DNA of 44,784 bases from Melioribacteraceae bacterium. GTDB taxonomy: Bacteria; Bacteroidota; Ignavibacteria; Ignavibacteriales; Melioribacteraceae. Of the stretch, positions 22,428 through 30,629 are shown piece by piece. The stretch covers positions 1-44,784 of the forward strand of contig JALVFE010000007.1 in assembly GCA_027030245.1 (NCBI GenBank), given 5' to 3'. Position numbers and translations under genes: made by a program. Numbering within the stretch: the first letter of the stretch is position 1; each line of letters begins with the position of its first letter. The notes beneath the pieces are model-generated. The model was not told where the DNA came from, did no database searches, and saw only the letters and a list, made by a program, of their open reading frames with translations.

Positions 22428-22805
22428 ATGTTTAATAAACTACTTGAAATAAAAAATGCTCTTTTGGAAATGCCCGGAATTGATACGGTTAAAATTGGTC
22501 TTGAGTCAAATCTTACCGCCGACGCATGCCCTTTTATTCGTATTATCGCCCAGCCTTCACGTCCAAAGCCAGATAGTTTTGGCATTACAGAAATGGAAAT
22601 TGAAATTGTTTATGGTGAAAAGGTAAACATTCGCACAAATTTAGAAGAGACTTATCAAAAGATTTACGAAACAGAAAAACTAATAAAAGACAGACTGGAG
22701 TCAATAGGCGCGTTTTGGATTGAAACCGTACCAGACGGTGATACGCTAACAAATCTAAAGGTTTCAAGCATTTATTTTAAAGTAGAGGTTTCATGTGGGC
22801 ATTAA
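22428..22805 (+). CDS. Tail completion / tail terminator-like protein
   Basis: 125 residues, alpha/beta: an N-terminal helix (LLEIKNALLEMPGIDTVKIG), strands FIRIIAQPSRPKP and EMEIEIVYGEK, a helix and a final strand. This order and length match tail terminator proteins (gpU/gp17-like) that cap the tail tube. It lies between the connector and gp10-like genes. Confidence 0.55.
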   Translation: MFNKLLEIKNALLEMPGIDTVKIGLESNLTADACPFIRIIAQPSRPKPDSFGITEMEIEIVYGEKVNIRTNLEETYQKIYETEKLIKDRLESIGAFWIETVPDGDTLTNLKVSSIYFKVEVSCGH

Positions 22806-23244
22806 AATAGAGGGATTAAAAGAGGTTATAAACTACCTAAATAAACTTTTTAACGATACCGGAAAAAAGGCATATATTGAAAAGCTTACTGAAAGAGGTT
22901 ATCAGCTTTCAAAAAGAGCAGTTTCAAGACATACAAAAACCGGACGTATGGAACGAAACTTAACCAAAAGGGTGAGAGGAAACACGGGGGAAATTTTCTT
23001 CTTAAATCAAGGCATGATTAAAGGCGGGGTGAATTACGCGCTTTTTGTTCATTATGGAACTCGTCCACACTCTATTTATCCCAAAAACAAAAAAGCTCTT
23101 CGATGGAAAAGCGGCGGAAAATTTGTTTTTGCCAAAAGAGTCAATCATCCAGGCTACAAGGGCGACCCGTTCTTTGACAGGGTTCAAGCCCAGCTTGAAA
23201 ATGAAGCGCCTAACATATTTTACAATACAGTAGAAAAGGAATAA
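22795..23244 (+). CDS. HK97 gp10-like neck protein
   Basis: Starts at GTG 22795, overlapping the upstream gene by 11 bp. The 149-residue protein shows the family pattern: helix IEGLKEVINYLNKL, SRHTKTGRMERNLTKRV, then NYALFVHYGTRPHSIYPKNK with the VHYGT(R)PH hallmark, and DPFFDRV near the end. These proteins complete the head-tail junction. Confidence 0.78.
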   Translation: MGIKIEGLKEVINYLNKLFNDTGKKAYIEKLTERGYQLSKRAVSRHTKTGRMERNLTKRVRGNTGEIFFLNQGMIKGGVNYALFVHYGTRPHSIYPKNKKALRWKSGGKFVFAKRVNHPGYKGDPFFDRVQAQLENEAPNIFYNTVEKE

Positions 23245-23246
23245 AA

Positions 23247-24524
23247 ATGAATTATAGACAGGCATGGAAATTTATTAACGACGCTTATACAGGCGATAAT
23301 GGGTTTTATGATGGCGGTGAAATAGATAAATACACAAGAGAGACAGACGACAAAATTAGAAATAGAAGAGAAATAGCCTACTATTCAAACCTTTTTGAGA
23401 GTAAAGTTAATAGGTACATAGGCTATCTTTACAAGCGACCACCATTAAGAAACGTATCTAAAAACAAACTTCTTGAAGGCTTTATTAATAACTGCAACAA
23501 TAAAGGCGATCATCTCGATGTTTTTATGAACCAATTTACAAAATTTGCCAAAGCAAAAGGCGTGAACATCCTCCTAATTGACAACGTTGCAGAAATACCG
23601 GGAACTTTCGAGGAACAACTCGAAAAACGCGCATATCCATATATCCAACAAATCAAGCCAGAAAATATTACAAACTACAAACTTGATGAATTTGGAAATT
23701 TTGAATTTGTAGCCTTCAAAGATGCTTTAGATGAATCGACATACCAAAAAAAAGATACAAAAAACGTAATAAGATATTTCGACAAAACAACATGGGTTAT
23801 TTACGATCAAAGCGGCGAAAAGATATTAGACAACGGGGAGCATGATTTAGGAGTTTGCCCGGTTATTTACTTTAGCGAAAAAGGGGAATTTGAGAGTTTA
23901 GGGGAATTTTCAAAACTTGCATGGCTTTCTAAGCGACACTACAACCTACATAGCGAACAAGATGAACAACTAAGAGGAAATACCTTTTCTATCTTGACGA
24001 TAAACGGTAGTGCAAACTCTGAAATTAAACTAAGCACTGACAACGCCCTATTTTATGAAGGACAAAAAGCCCCTTCATTTATTGCGCCGCCTAGCGACCC
24101 GATGGCGGCATATAGTGAGAAAATTGATAAACTTGAAATGCTAATGGATAAAATAGGGTATGATATTACTACCTCCAAAAGTGCCGAGTCAGGAATTAGC
24201 CTTGATATTAAATTTCAAGGTCTCAATAGTTCTTTGAGTGCCTTTGCCAGATCAGTAGAAATTTTTGAAATGAAGATTTTTAATATTGTCAAAAAATATC
24301 TCGGTATTGAAACAGAGGTAAATATCGCATACAAAAAAGATTTCAACCTTGTCGATGTTCACAAAGAGCTTGAAACACTTAAAATGGTTGACGATATTGC
24401 AGATATTCCAACATATCGCGCTCTAAAGCTAAAACAAATTATTAAATCCGATCTTCAAAATGTTACCGATGAAGAAATGGCTCAAATTATTGCTGAAATT
24501 GAAGATAGTCAAAAAGAAGTATAA
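23247..24524 (+). CDS. Portal protein
   Basis: 425 residues. The sequence NLFESKVNRYIGYLYKRPPL, QFTKFAKAKGVNILLIDN, PENITNYKLDEFGNFEFVAF and a long helical C-terminal half (SARSVEIFEMKIFNIVKKYL-like) match siphovirus portal proteins. The portal is the dodecameric ring through which DNA is packaged. It is encoded on the strand opposite to the terminase and capsid, last in a short rightward operon that ends at a bidirectional terminator. Confidence 0.82.
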   Translation: MNYRQAWKFINDAYTGDNGFYDGGEIDKYTRETDDKIRNRREIAYYSNLFESKVNRYIGYLYKRPPLRNVSKNKLLEGFINNCNNKGDHLDVFMNQFTKFAKAKGVNILLIDNVAEIPGTFEEQLEKRAYPYIQQIKPENITNYKLDEFGNFEFVAFKDALDESTYQKKDTKNVIRYFDKTTWVIYDQSGEKILDNGEHDLGVCPVIYFSEKGEFESLGEFSKLAWLSKRHYNLHSEQDEQLRGNTFSILTINGSANSEIKLSTDNALFYEGQKAPSFIAPPSDPMAAYSEKIDKLEMLMDKIGYDITTSKSAESGISLDIKFQGLNSSLSAFARSVEIFEMKIFNIVKKYLGIETEVNIAYKKDFNLVDVHKELETLKMVDDIADIPTYRALKLKQIIKSDLQNVTDEEMAQIIAEIEDSQKEV

Positions 24525-24525
24525 A

Positions 24526-24545
24526 GCGGGGAACCCCCGCCTTTT
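24526..24545. terminator. Bidirectional rho-independent terminator
   Basis: GCGGGG (24526-24531) and CCCCGC (24535-24540) form a strong stem with a three-base loop, with CTTTT on the plus side and TTTAT on the minus side. It lies between the convergent portal and ArdB genes. Confidence 0.8.
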
Positions 24546-24933
24546 AGTCAATAGCCCTATATATTTTCGAGGCTGTTTCTTTATCAAAAATATTGCTTAT
24601 TGCATCGCGCAACAAGTAATATTTGTCTGCCACAAATTGGCTTCTCTCTGCCAAAATGCCCAAAGCAAACAAAGTAATAACGGCTCCAAAGGCAACGCCA
24701 TCAAGCTCAATATCAGTGTAATTCATAGCATTTACAAATCTATAAGTATCTTTTTTGTCAAGTGCCATAAAAAAACCTCCGTTGTCAAGAGCGTAAAAAT
24801 CCCAGTATCCACCGTTATAGTTCTCTGAAAAGTTGTCGGCTAAATTGTAAGCCAACCCCTCAAATCTCAAAAACTGATTCCCGGTCATTTTGTGCAAAAA
24901 GTTTGATCTTCTATTATCTGCCACCTTTCTCAT
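24544..24933 (-). CDS. ardB: ArdB/KlcA-family antirestriction protein
   Basis: 129 residues. The central and C-terminal pattern YNGGYWDFYALDNGGFFMAL, then DGVAFGAVITLFALGILAER, then YYLLRDAISNIF...IYRAID, matches the ArdB/KlcA family, whose members reduce type I restriction in vivo. ATG 24933 follows GGGAGGAAG and overlaps the stop of the upstream 80-residue gene (TAATG). The pair is driven by its own early promoter/operator (25205-25233), so it would be made right after infection although it lies among structural genes. Confidence 0.85.
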   Translation of the reverse strand: MRKVADNRRSNFLHKMTGNQFLRFEGLAYNLADNFSENYNGGYWDFYALDNGGFFMALDKKDTYRFVNAMNYTDIELDGVAFGAVITLFALGILAERSQFVADKYYLLRDAISNIFDKETASKIYRAID

Positions 24934-25175
24934 TATACTTCCTCCCAAGCGTCTAACATATCTACCTCTTCTATAAGCTCTTCAATGCTTTCCGCATCAA
25001 AGGCGACGCCATCTTCATCATAAGCTTTAATTTTGTCATCATTTTTTACATTGACTATATAGCCATCATAGGTATATAAATGCCCATGCTCGTTCATATA
25101 GCCAGCAGGGCTTTGACCTAAATCAATTTCACCGCGTCCCTCAATCCAAATTTTTGTAAGTGGTAATCTCAACAT
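24933..25175 (-). CDS. Unknown acidic 80-residue partner of ArdB
   Basis: First gene after the early promoter at 25205-25233, with TTTAGGAGG before the ATG. Translationally coupled to ArdB. The protein is short and acidic: a beta-like first half (LTKIWIEGRGEIDLGQSP; HGHLYTYDGYIVNVKND) and a very acidic C-terminal helix (DAESIEELIEEVDMLDAWEE). Acidic small proteins next to Ard genes may be DNA mimics, but that is speculative. Confidence 0.72.
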   Translation of the reverse strand: MLRLPLTKIWIEGRGEIDLGQSPAGYMNEHGHLYTYDGYIVNVKNDDKIKAYDEDGVAFDAESIEELIEEVDMLDAWEEV

Positions 25176-25204
25176 CTTAAACCTCCTAAATTTATTTATA
25201 CTTA

Positions 25205-25233
25205 ATTATAACATATTTGTTATAAAATGTCAA
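25205..25233 (-). promoter_or_regulatory. Early promoter with operator dyad (site 4)
   Basis: Minus strand TTGACA (25233-25228), 17-bp spacer, TATAAT (25210-25205), with the perfect dyad TTATAAC-AAATAT-GTTATAA. It controls the 80-residue gene and ardB. Confidence 0.9.
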
Positions 25234-25296
25234 GGGAAAAGGCTAAAATTGATTTTTAAAGTATATTTTGTTACAATAAGAAGAAAAGGGTTTTGC

Positions 25297-25404
25297 ATGA
25301 TTGATATTCTAAAAGGTTTTGGATTCGGGATAATAGTGGGGATTATAAGCTTTACAATATTGTTCTTTATTATAAGAGCGATATTGCGACTTATGGCAGG
25401 CTAA
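25297..25404 (+). CDS. 35-residue single-span membrane protein
   Basis: The plus-strand frame reads MIDILKGFGFGIIVGIISFT at its start, with a single hydrophobic span and a basic end (RAILRLMAG). AAGGG lies 7 bp before the ATG and a possible promoter (TTGATT, TACAAT) lies just upstream. Its stop overlaps the convergent MuF stop. It is too short for certainty; the clean SD and membrane span make it plausible. Possible role in superinfection exclusion or lysis, unproven. Confidence 0.5.
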   Translation: MIDILKGFGFGIIVGIISFTILFFIIRAILRLMAG

Positions 25405-27314
25405 TTTTCGCCTGCTAATTTTTTCTTTATCGGCTTAAGCGGTATTTCTTCCATAATTACCCGTCGTCTGCCTTCGTTGTCTATAAGCACATCCCTTACT
25501 TTAAAAGGCTGGTAGGCATCTATTAAAACCTCATCTTCAGACTGAAATTTTGACATTGTTTTTATATAATGTTTTGGCTCTTTGATCTTAAATTCAAAGA
25601 TTACACTTTCCCCGCTACCTGTGAAACTTCGCGCTACTGCTTCACGTGTTGAGAAGCTCAAAAATGATCTGTCGAAATAAATATCACCCGACTTTAATTC
25701 AGCTATTCTCCAGTCTGTTAGTCTCATACCCCTGTAAATCCTTTTGCCCTTTACATTGCCCGGCATAGCTTGATACAAATTAAGATTTTTAACCAAATCC
25801 TTTGTTTGAAATAGCTCGTACTCTTGAAAAAACTCTGTCGGGTCGTCACTTCTTAATAGTTTTCCTATATTGTAATACGCGCTTCCGGTATATGCCGTTA
25901 TAGCCTTCTTTGCTTCTTCTAGTTCTTTGCCCTTTAGCTTTAAATCGGTCAAAAGCCACTCTTTTGGAAGGTAACTATTGTTTGCTATGTCAACGGCTAA
26001 CAAGCTTGCCGCCTCTTCAATATCTTTACTCGTAACCGTATTTTCCTCAATCAATTTTTCTGCTGTTTTTGAGTTGTACTTTTTTAATACACCCTCTTGT
26101 TTTGTAATGCTTTCCTTTAGTTTTTTGGCTGTTTTCCTTAGATAGTCTTTTTTTTGTTTTGATTTGCCGCTACTAAGAATCTGCCTATATAGCTTATCAA
26201 TTATATCTTCTTCTTTTGTGTGTATCTCGTTTATTGCATCACGTAAAGGAACAAAATATTTTTCAATAGTTTCCTTTAACCTTTCAAAATCATTATAAGG
26301 TATTGGTTCATAGTCTGCTGCATGCAATGTAATACTAGCGGCTTTTAATTCATCTACTACTTTATGTATTTTGTATTTCGGTCTGGATTCGTTAAAAATA
26401 TCAAGTATCGGCTTTCCGCTTTTGAAGTCCTGTAACTTCTCTCTGCTTCCTAAAATTCTAGTCTGCTCATGTTTCGTAAAATTGCTAAAAAGAGTTTTTG
26501 CATAAGGGTCTTTAATGGGTCTTTTTTTGATGTTCTCGTAAACTGGTTCATATTTGCACATACAAAAAGGGTGTAGGGGTAAAGTTATCATTTTTTCTTT
26601 TGGTACTATTCCTTTTCCGTATCCGATATCAAGGGCGGCATAAAAATCACATATATCTGTCATCGGGTGCCTGCTGCTCATAGCATATTTAACAAACTTT
26701 ATTTCTTTGTCGTTTAAAATGTTATTTGCGTTTGTAAGGCTAAAGGCTCTTTGTTCTTCGGTATTGGCTATTCTTTGCGCGTAAAATCTAGCTTTCTCAA
26801 CTAGCGCCACCTTAAGATTGTTCCATGCTTCTTCGTCCGCTCTTGTATTTAGTAGTTGTAAATAGGCTTCTTTTAAAAACTTTGTTTTTCCGGCTATTTT
26901 TTTTGCCTTCTCAATGTCGCCAAATAGATATTTTGGCAATTTGTGCTTTATTTTCAAAAGCTCTTTCTTGTCAGGCTCGTATCCATCATACAATACCCTT
27001 TCGATTTCGTCAATCGCCGCCTTTCGTTCGTTAAGTTGTCTAATTGCGTACAAAGCCTGTTTTTCAACTTTTTTCACTTGATTGTAAAGGCGTTTTGATA
27101 GATGCAATTTTTTTATTTGATTTGTTCCTATATCTTTTGTAAGGTTGCTGTCAAGTTTTTTGTAGATGCTTTTTATGATCCGCTTTTTTGCTATCTCGCT
27201 GTAATTTTTTAGGTTCCATTTCAAATAATGCCCAAAGTGCCTTTCATCCTCTGTTAAAAATTCTGCCAGCGTCTTGTTATAGAGATTAACCGCTATATCT
27301 TCAAGTGTTTCCAT
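25401..27314 (-). CDS. MuF head protein fused to an ADP-ribosyltransferase domain
   Basis: 637 residues from ATG 27314 (AAGGAA upstream). About residues 165-258 carry the MuF head-morphogenesis pattern, from ARFYAQRIANTEEQRAF to LPLHPFCMCKYEP (the PxHPxCxC signature). The last 115 residues form an R-S-E class mono-ADP-ribosyltransferase: IYRG (R528), LSFSTRE (S555), and QSEDEVLI with the ExE pair E593/E595. The middle is helical and charged. MuF proteins are minor head proteins near the portal and can carry C-terminal effector domains that are ejected with DNA. The target is unknown; the ExE motif favours arginine modification. Located just after the terminase genes. Confidence 0.88.
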   Translation of the reverse strand: METLEDIAVNLYNKTLAEFLTEDERHFGHYLKWNLKNYSEIAKKRIIKSIYKKLDSNLTKDIGTNQIKKLHLSKRLYNQVKKVEKQALYAIRQLNERKAAIDEIERVLYDGYEPDKKELLKIKHKLPKYLFGDIEKAKKIAGKTKFLKEAYLQLLNTRADEEAWNNLKVALVEKARFYAQRIANTEEQRAFSLTNANNILNDKEIKFVKYAMSSRHPMTDICDFYAALDIGYGKGIVPKEKMITLPLHPFCMCKYEPVYENIKKRPIKDPYAKTLFSNFTKHEQTRILGSREKLQDFKSGKPILDIFNESRPKYKIHKVVDELKAASITLHAADYEPIPYNDFERLKETIEKYFVPLRDAINEIHTKEEDIIDKLYRQILSSGKSKQKKDYLRKTAKKLKESITKQEGVLKKYNSKTAEKLIEENTVTSKDIEEAASLLAVDIANNSYLPKEWLLTDLKLKGKELEEAKKAITAYTGSAYYNIGKLLRSDDPTEFFQEYELFQTKDLVKNLNLYQAMPGNVKGKRIYRGMRLTDWRIAELKSGDIYFDRSFLSFSTREAVARSFTGSGESVIFEFKIKEPKHYIKTMSKFQSEDEVLIDAYQPFKVRDVLIDNEGRRRVIMEEIPLKPIKKKLAGEN

Positions 27315-27564
27315 CTTCAAATTTCCTTATTAGCTTATAAGCCCAGTGTTTACTGATATCATACTTGTTTATAAAAATCTTTACTATTTTGGAGCGCGGA
27401 ACATTCAGTCTGGTCTGTTCTCTCCATACATTATAAAGCTCCGATCTTTTTGCCTCTCTCTTAGAAACGTATATCGTCATCCCATTATAGCGATTCAAAA
27501 TAGTCTTTAGGGTTTCTTTGTCGAGGTCGTCATCTAACATTAAATCTTCTATCTTTAGCCGCAT
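27301..27564 (-). CDS. Small HTH protein between terminase and MuF
   Basis: 87 residues from ATG 27564, which overlaps the terminase stop (TGATG) and has AAGGGGG upstream. The C-terminal half (VPRSKIVKIFINKYDISKHW then AYKLIRKFED) looks like a helix-turn-helix and resembles the Mor/C type activators of Mu-like phages in layout. It might be a late regulator or a terminase accessory. Overlaps the MuF start by 14 bp. Confidence 0.55.
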   Translation of the reverse strand: MRLKIEDLMLDDDLDKETLKTILNRYNGMTIYVSKREAKRSELYNVWREQTRLNVPRSKIVKIFINKYDISKHWAYKLIRKFEDGNT

Positions 27565-28745
27565 CAAATCCCCCTTAAGATCGTACTTTTTACATTCGTT
27601 GCACCGCTATCGCCTACCACCGCGTATCTAAGCGCATCCATCGCATGGTCGTCGATCTTTACAGGCTCTTCAATTGGTTTCCCGTCGCGCTCCTGCCAGA
27701 CATACCCTTGCAACTCGGCAATAATGTTTGTTGATCTTTCGGTAACATGCAAATTATAGCTCTGTACACTTGTAATTCCAAACTTAACACTTTTGTTTGC
27801 CTTGCTTACCCAAAAACCTGCCTGCGCAAATTCCTTTATTCTGTCCGGTTCTGCACTATCAAGATAACCTTTTACTCTCATAAGTTCTGGCGCGGTTGCT
27901 TTTATAGAGGTTATTAGCTCACTGTTTGTTAAGTGCGTCTGGTACAGAATTTCATCAATAAAAAGATCACGTTCGCCGACTTTCCTAATAAGTACCGTCG
28001 CCGATGGATTATTAAAACCAAAGTCCTGACCCCAGCGCTGCTCATTAAACTCTTTTGGCAGTTCTTTTACTATTTTGTATGCCGGGTAAATAAGGTTTTT
28101 TAGACTACCCCACTCACCTAGTGCATAGATTCGATATTTATCCGGGTTCGTCTCTTTTAGACTTTCCAAAATTCTTTTATAGGCTTCATCAATAAAGCGA
28201 TTATCCAAATATGTTGTTTTTAAAATAAAAGGTTTCGGATTGAGCTTATAGCCATTATCAAAGAAATATTTTTTAAGCCAGTGGTTTTCGTCAATCGGGT
28301 TAAAGCTTAATATAATTTCCTTTTTATACTTACTTTCCCCTCTAAGTCTTAAATCCAGTTGCTCAAAGTCGTTTTGTGTTGTTTCGCTTGCTTCCTCAAT
28401 CCAAATAGATTCTATCCCGGCGATTGATTTTAACTTTTCAACATCATCAAGCCCGAACAGGATTATTTCAGCCCCGTTTCTACAAGTTATCGACATATCG
28501 GACTTGTTTATTACAAATTCATCTTCAAGATTTTCATCCGCGATAACTTTTCTAAAGAGCTTAAAAACAGAGTGCCTTAACGTCCTTGCTACTTTCCTAG
28601 CAATAAGCCAGCTTTTACCCTGCAATACGTCAATAACGATCTTTTGAGTAATACTGTAAGACTTTCCGGAGCCGGCACCGCCGTAAATTACTTTATATCT
28701 TGACTCTTCAGTAAAAAGCGGTTTGAAGGCGCGATTTATAATCAT
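27564..28745 (-). CDS. terL: Terminase large subunit
   Basis: 393 residues. Walker A GGAGSGKS (22-29), Walker B IWIEEAS (114-120), and the nuclease acids D241 (WGQDFGF), D296 (GYLDSAEP) and D366/D370 (KIDDHAMDALRYA) are all visible, matching PBSX/SPP1-type (Terminase_3 and 3C) enzymes. It translocates DNA into the prohead and cuts the concatemer. Overlaps the small subunit gene by 4 bp. All key residues are intact. PBSX/SPP1-type enzymes usually package by headful, in line with a circularly permuted assembly. Confidence 0.95.
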   Translation of the reverse strand: MIINRAFKPLFTEESRYKVIYGGAGSGKSYSITQKIVIDVLQGKSWLIARKVARTLRHSVFKLFRKVIADENLEDEFVINKSDMSITCRNGAEIILFGLDDVEKLKSIAGIESIWIEEASETTQNDFEQLDLRLRGESKYKKEIILSFNPIDENHWLKKYFFDNGYKLNPKPFILKTTYLDNRFIDEAYKRILESLKETNPDKYRIYALGEWGSLKNLIYPAYKIVKELPKEFNEQRWGQDFGFNNPSATVLIRKVGERDLFIDEILYQTHLTNSELITSIKATAPELMRVKGYLDSAEPDRIKEFAQAGFWVSKANKSVKFGITSVQSYNLHVTERSTNIIAELQGYVWQERDGKPIEEPVKIDDHAMDALRYAVVGDSGATNVKSTILRGI

Positions 28746-29230
28746 ACAAATTTCACCTCAACGGTTTTAATTTCCTGCTTATTCTCATTATTTACCAAAA
28801 TTTCCGGTTTTGGGTTTGCTATTCTCTCAATATCCAAAAGGGCACTGGTTGCAGATTTTACGTCTTTTGCTTCATATAGTTCGTTATTTTTTGCCTTCTT
28901 TGCCAAAACGCTTTGAATTTTCAGAGCCACTGCACGATTATTTCTAATAAGCTTTTCGTTCATTTCTGCAACGCTCAATTTTTCTTTTACCGCTCTTTCA
29001 ATAGCCTGTTTCTCTTGTTTACTTTTTGTTACCTCAATGTGTTTACTTAATGCTGCTGCCGCCTCGACAATATCGGCGTTCTCGCCAAATTTAAACCCGT
29101 GTTTCTTTTCAAGCTGATAATATGTTTTTCTGCTTATTTTGTGATACTTGCAAAGCCCGCTTATGTTCTCAAAGCGTCCGGCTTTTGCATCGGCTATAAT
29201 AAGATTTCTTTTTCGGGTACTAAGCGCCAT
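28742..29230 (-). CDS. terS: Terminase small subunit
   Basis: 162 residues. N-terminal HTH (LIIADAKAGRFENISGLCKY then HKISRKTYYQL), then helices that suit oligomerisation, and a C-terminal tail rich in E and K. Such proteins recognise the packaging start site. The gene is ATGA-coupled to the large subunit. SD is weak (AAGG). Confidence 0.85.
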   Translation of the reverse strand: MALSTRKRNLIIADAKAGRFENISGLCKYHKISRKTYYQLEKKHGFKFGENADIVEAAAALSKHIEVTKSKQEKQAIERAVKEKLSVAEMNEKLIRNNRAVALKIQSVLAKKAKNNELYEAKDVKSATSALLDIERIANPKPEILVNNENKQEIKTVEVKFV

Positions 29231-29267
29231 AAAAAAACCTTAAGCAATTAAGTGTTACGATTTTATC

Positions 29268-29342
29268 GCGTACATAGCTTAATGGCAAAGCACCGCTTGA
29301 CCAAAGCGGGGAAGGGAGTTCAATTCTCACCTGTACGCTCCA
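29268..29342 (+). tRNA. tRNA-like element, Gly-type features, degenerate
   Basis: A 75-base cloverleaf is visible: acceptor GCGTACA/TGTACGC (7 bp), D stem GCTT/AAGC, anticodon stem CCGCT/AGCGG, T-loop TTCAATT, discriminator T and encoded CCA. U73 and the D-arm resemble tRNA-Gly. It is odd in three ways: the anticodon loop TGACCAA lacks U33 (the position would read ACC), the T-stem has a G-A mismatch, and one C is unpaired before the 3' acceptor. It is on the plus strand among minus-strand genes and overlaps the 3' end of the Mom gene by 23 bp. It may be a decayed tRNA or a tRNA mimic. Confidence 0.55.
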
Positions 29343-30021
29343 ATTTTTCCCCTTTATACATTTCAATACCTAATTTCCTTATCTCGCTAAAAGGAATAAT
29401 TTCACCAGTAAAGTTTTTCTCTGCATTTTTGTCTATAAAATATATATACTTGAACATATGCCCATCCAATTCCTGCCACCCTTTATATTTAAAATCAAGC
29501 CACTGCCTTATGTTGGAAAATCCATCTCTTCTCATTTCTGGGTTATTGTCAGCCCTAAGGCTTATATGATGAACCACTCTCCCATCCGGTAATTTTATAA
29601 GAGCCTTGTTCTTTTTTATTTGAATAAGCTTAAAATTTGACGCTTGATATATGGTACCATGTCCGCACTGCGTTCCATCGGCAAAAGACAAAATCCATTT
29701 TACATGTGGTGCATTTTTCTTTATCCATTTTATAGCCATTGAAATTGCCCTGCTTTCACTAAAACGAGGAAGCGCGTCAGCAAAAGCCATCCTGTTAAGC
29801 TCCAGCATTTCATTCCACCCGGTGCCTTTTACAAGTGGCAACATAGCCCGTTTGTTTGTAGGACTTCCAAACTGCATAGCCCCCAATAATATTCCTTTGT
29901 AAAAAACACCAAAATTTAAATTACTGTTCTGTACCACTTTGCCGCTGTAATGATATTTTTGTACTATTTTATCCGCTATCTTTTTTGAAATAGGCTTAAC
30001 TATTATTTCCTTTGCACTCAT
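29320..30021 (-). CDS. mom: Mom-family DNA adenine modification protein
   Basis: 233 residues, about the length of Mu Mom. It shows the family pattern: YHYSGKVVQNSNLNFGVFYK, LGAMQFGSPTNKRAM, WNEMLELNRMAF, LPRFSESRAISMAIKWIKK, and ILSFADGTQCGHGTIYQASN. Mom converts adenine to an N6-modified form (methylcarbamoyl-type) that blocks many restriction enzymes; it belongs to the GNAT superfamily. It overlaps the ParB-domain gene by 4 bp. The C-terminal 40 residues are an extension. In Mu, mom is tightly controlled because it harms the host; here the upstream gene has a start-codon hairpin. Confidence 0.88.
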   Translation of the reverse strand: MSAKEIIVKPISKKIADKIVQKYHYSGKVVQNSNLNFGVFYKGILLGAMQFGSPTNKRAMLPLVKGTGWNEMLELNRMAFADALPRFSESRAISMAIKWIKKNAPHVKWILSFADGTQCGHGTIYQASNFKLIQIKKNKALIKLPDGRVVHHISLRADNNPEMRRDGFSNIRQWLDFKYKGWQELDGHMFKYIYFIDKNAEKNFTGEIIPFSEIRKLGIEMYKGEKLERTGEN

Positions 30022-30629
30022 TTTTCCCCAACCCTATTAATAAAAAATTCGCATATATAATAAAGCGCGTTCCCATTACTATTGTCGTTTACGCCTTGCG
30101 GGTCTTGCAACGGGAAAGTTTTTGCCAGTGAGAGACTTTTGGTTACTATGTCATGCTGTTCAGATGAAACAGTAAAGGTCATATTTGTTATTGGTGTCTT
30201 ATCACCAGAGGGCAAATCCAGCTCGACATCTTCAATGTTCTCAATATCTAAAATCTCATCATCGTCAAAGCCTAAAACGCCAATGTCAAAATCTTCTGAC
30301 TTTAAGTCAATAATTACCTGATCGAGCAAATCTTTATCAAAAAAACTTTCATCCGCCACCCGGTTGTCTGCAATAGCAAAAGCCTTCAATTGTTCCGGTG
30401 TCAAGTCGTCTGCTCTAATACAGGGAATTTTGTCTATCATTAGGCTTCTGGCTGCTTCAAGCCTGCCATTTCCCGCGATAACGATATTGTTTTGATCTAT
30501 GATTATCGGATTTTTGAAGCCAAATGCTTCGATTGATTTGGCAATTTTTTCGATTGATTTTGTAGAGTGAATATTTACGTTTTCATCGTTTAGGTGAAGC
30601 TCTGATTGGTCTATATATTCTATTTGCAA
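30018..30629 (-). CDS. ParB/Srx-domain protein
   Basis: 203 residues. The N-terminal half has the ParB N-domain pattern: SIEKIAKSIEAFGFKNPIII, DQNNIVIAGNGRLEAARSLM (the GNGRLEA box), IPCIRADDLTPEQLKAFAIA and DNRVADES. Such phage ParB-like proteins often precede DNA methylases or modification genes, here Mom. The start is TTG 30629, whose codon lies in the arm of a perfect hairpin that displays the SD AAGGAGGG in its loop. The role may be DNA recognition or regulation of modification. Confidence 0.85.
   Translation of the reverse strand: MQIEYIDQSELHLNDENVNIHSTKSIEKIAKSIEAFGFKNPIIIDQNNIVIAGNGRLEAARSLMIDKIPCIRADDLTPEQLKAFAIADNRVADESFFDKDLLDQVIIDLKSEDFDIGVLGFDDDEILDIENIEDVELDLPSGDKTPITNMTFTVSSEQHDIVTKSLSLAKTFPLQDPQGVNDNSNGNALYYICEFFINRVGEK

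Noticed and set aside
29268..29342. Phage attachment site at a tRNA gene
   Set aside because: No integrase is encoded in the window, and the element is not next to any recombinase, so an attP role has no support.
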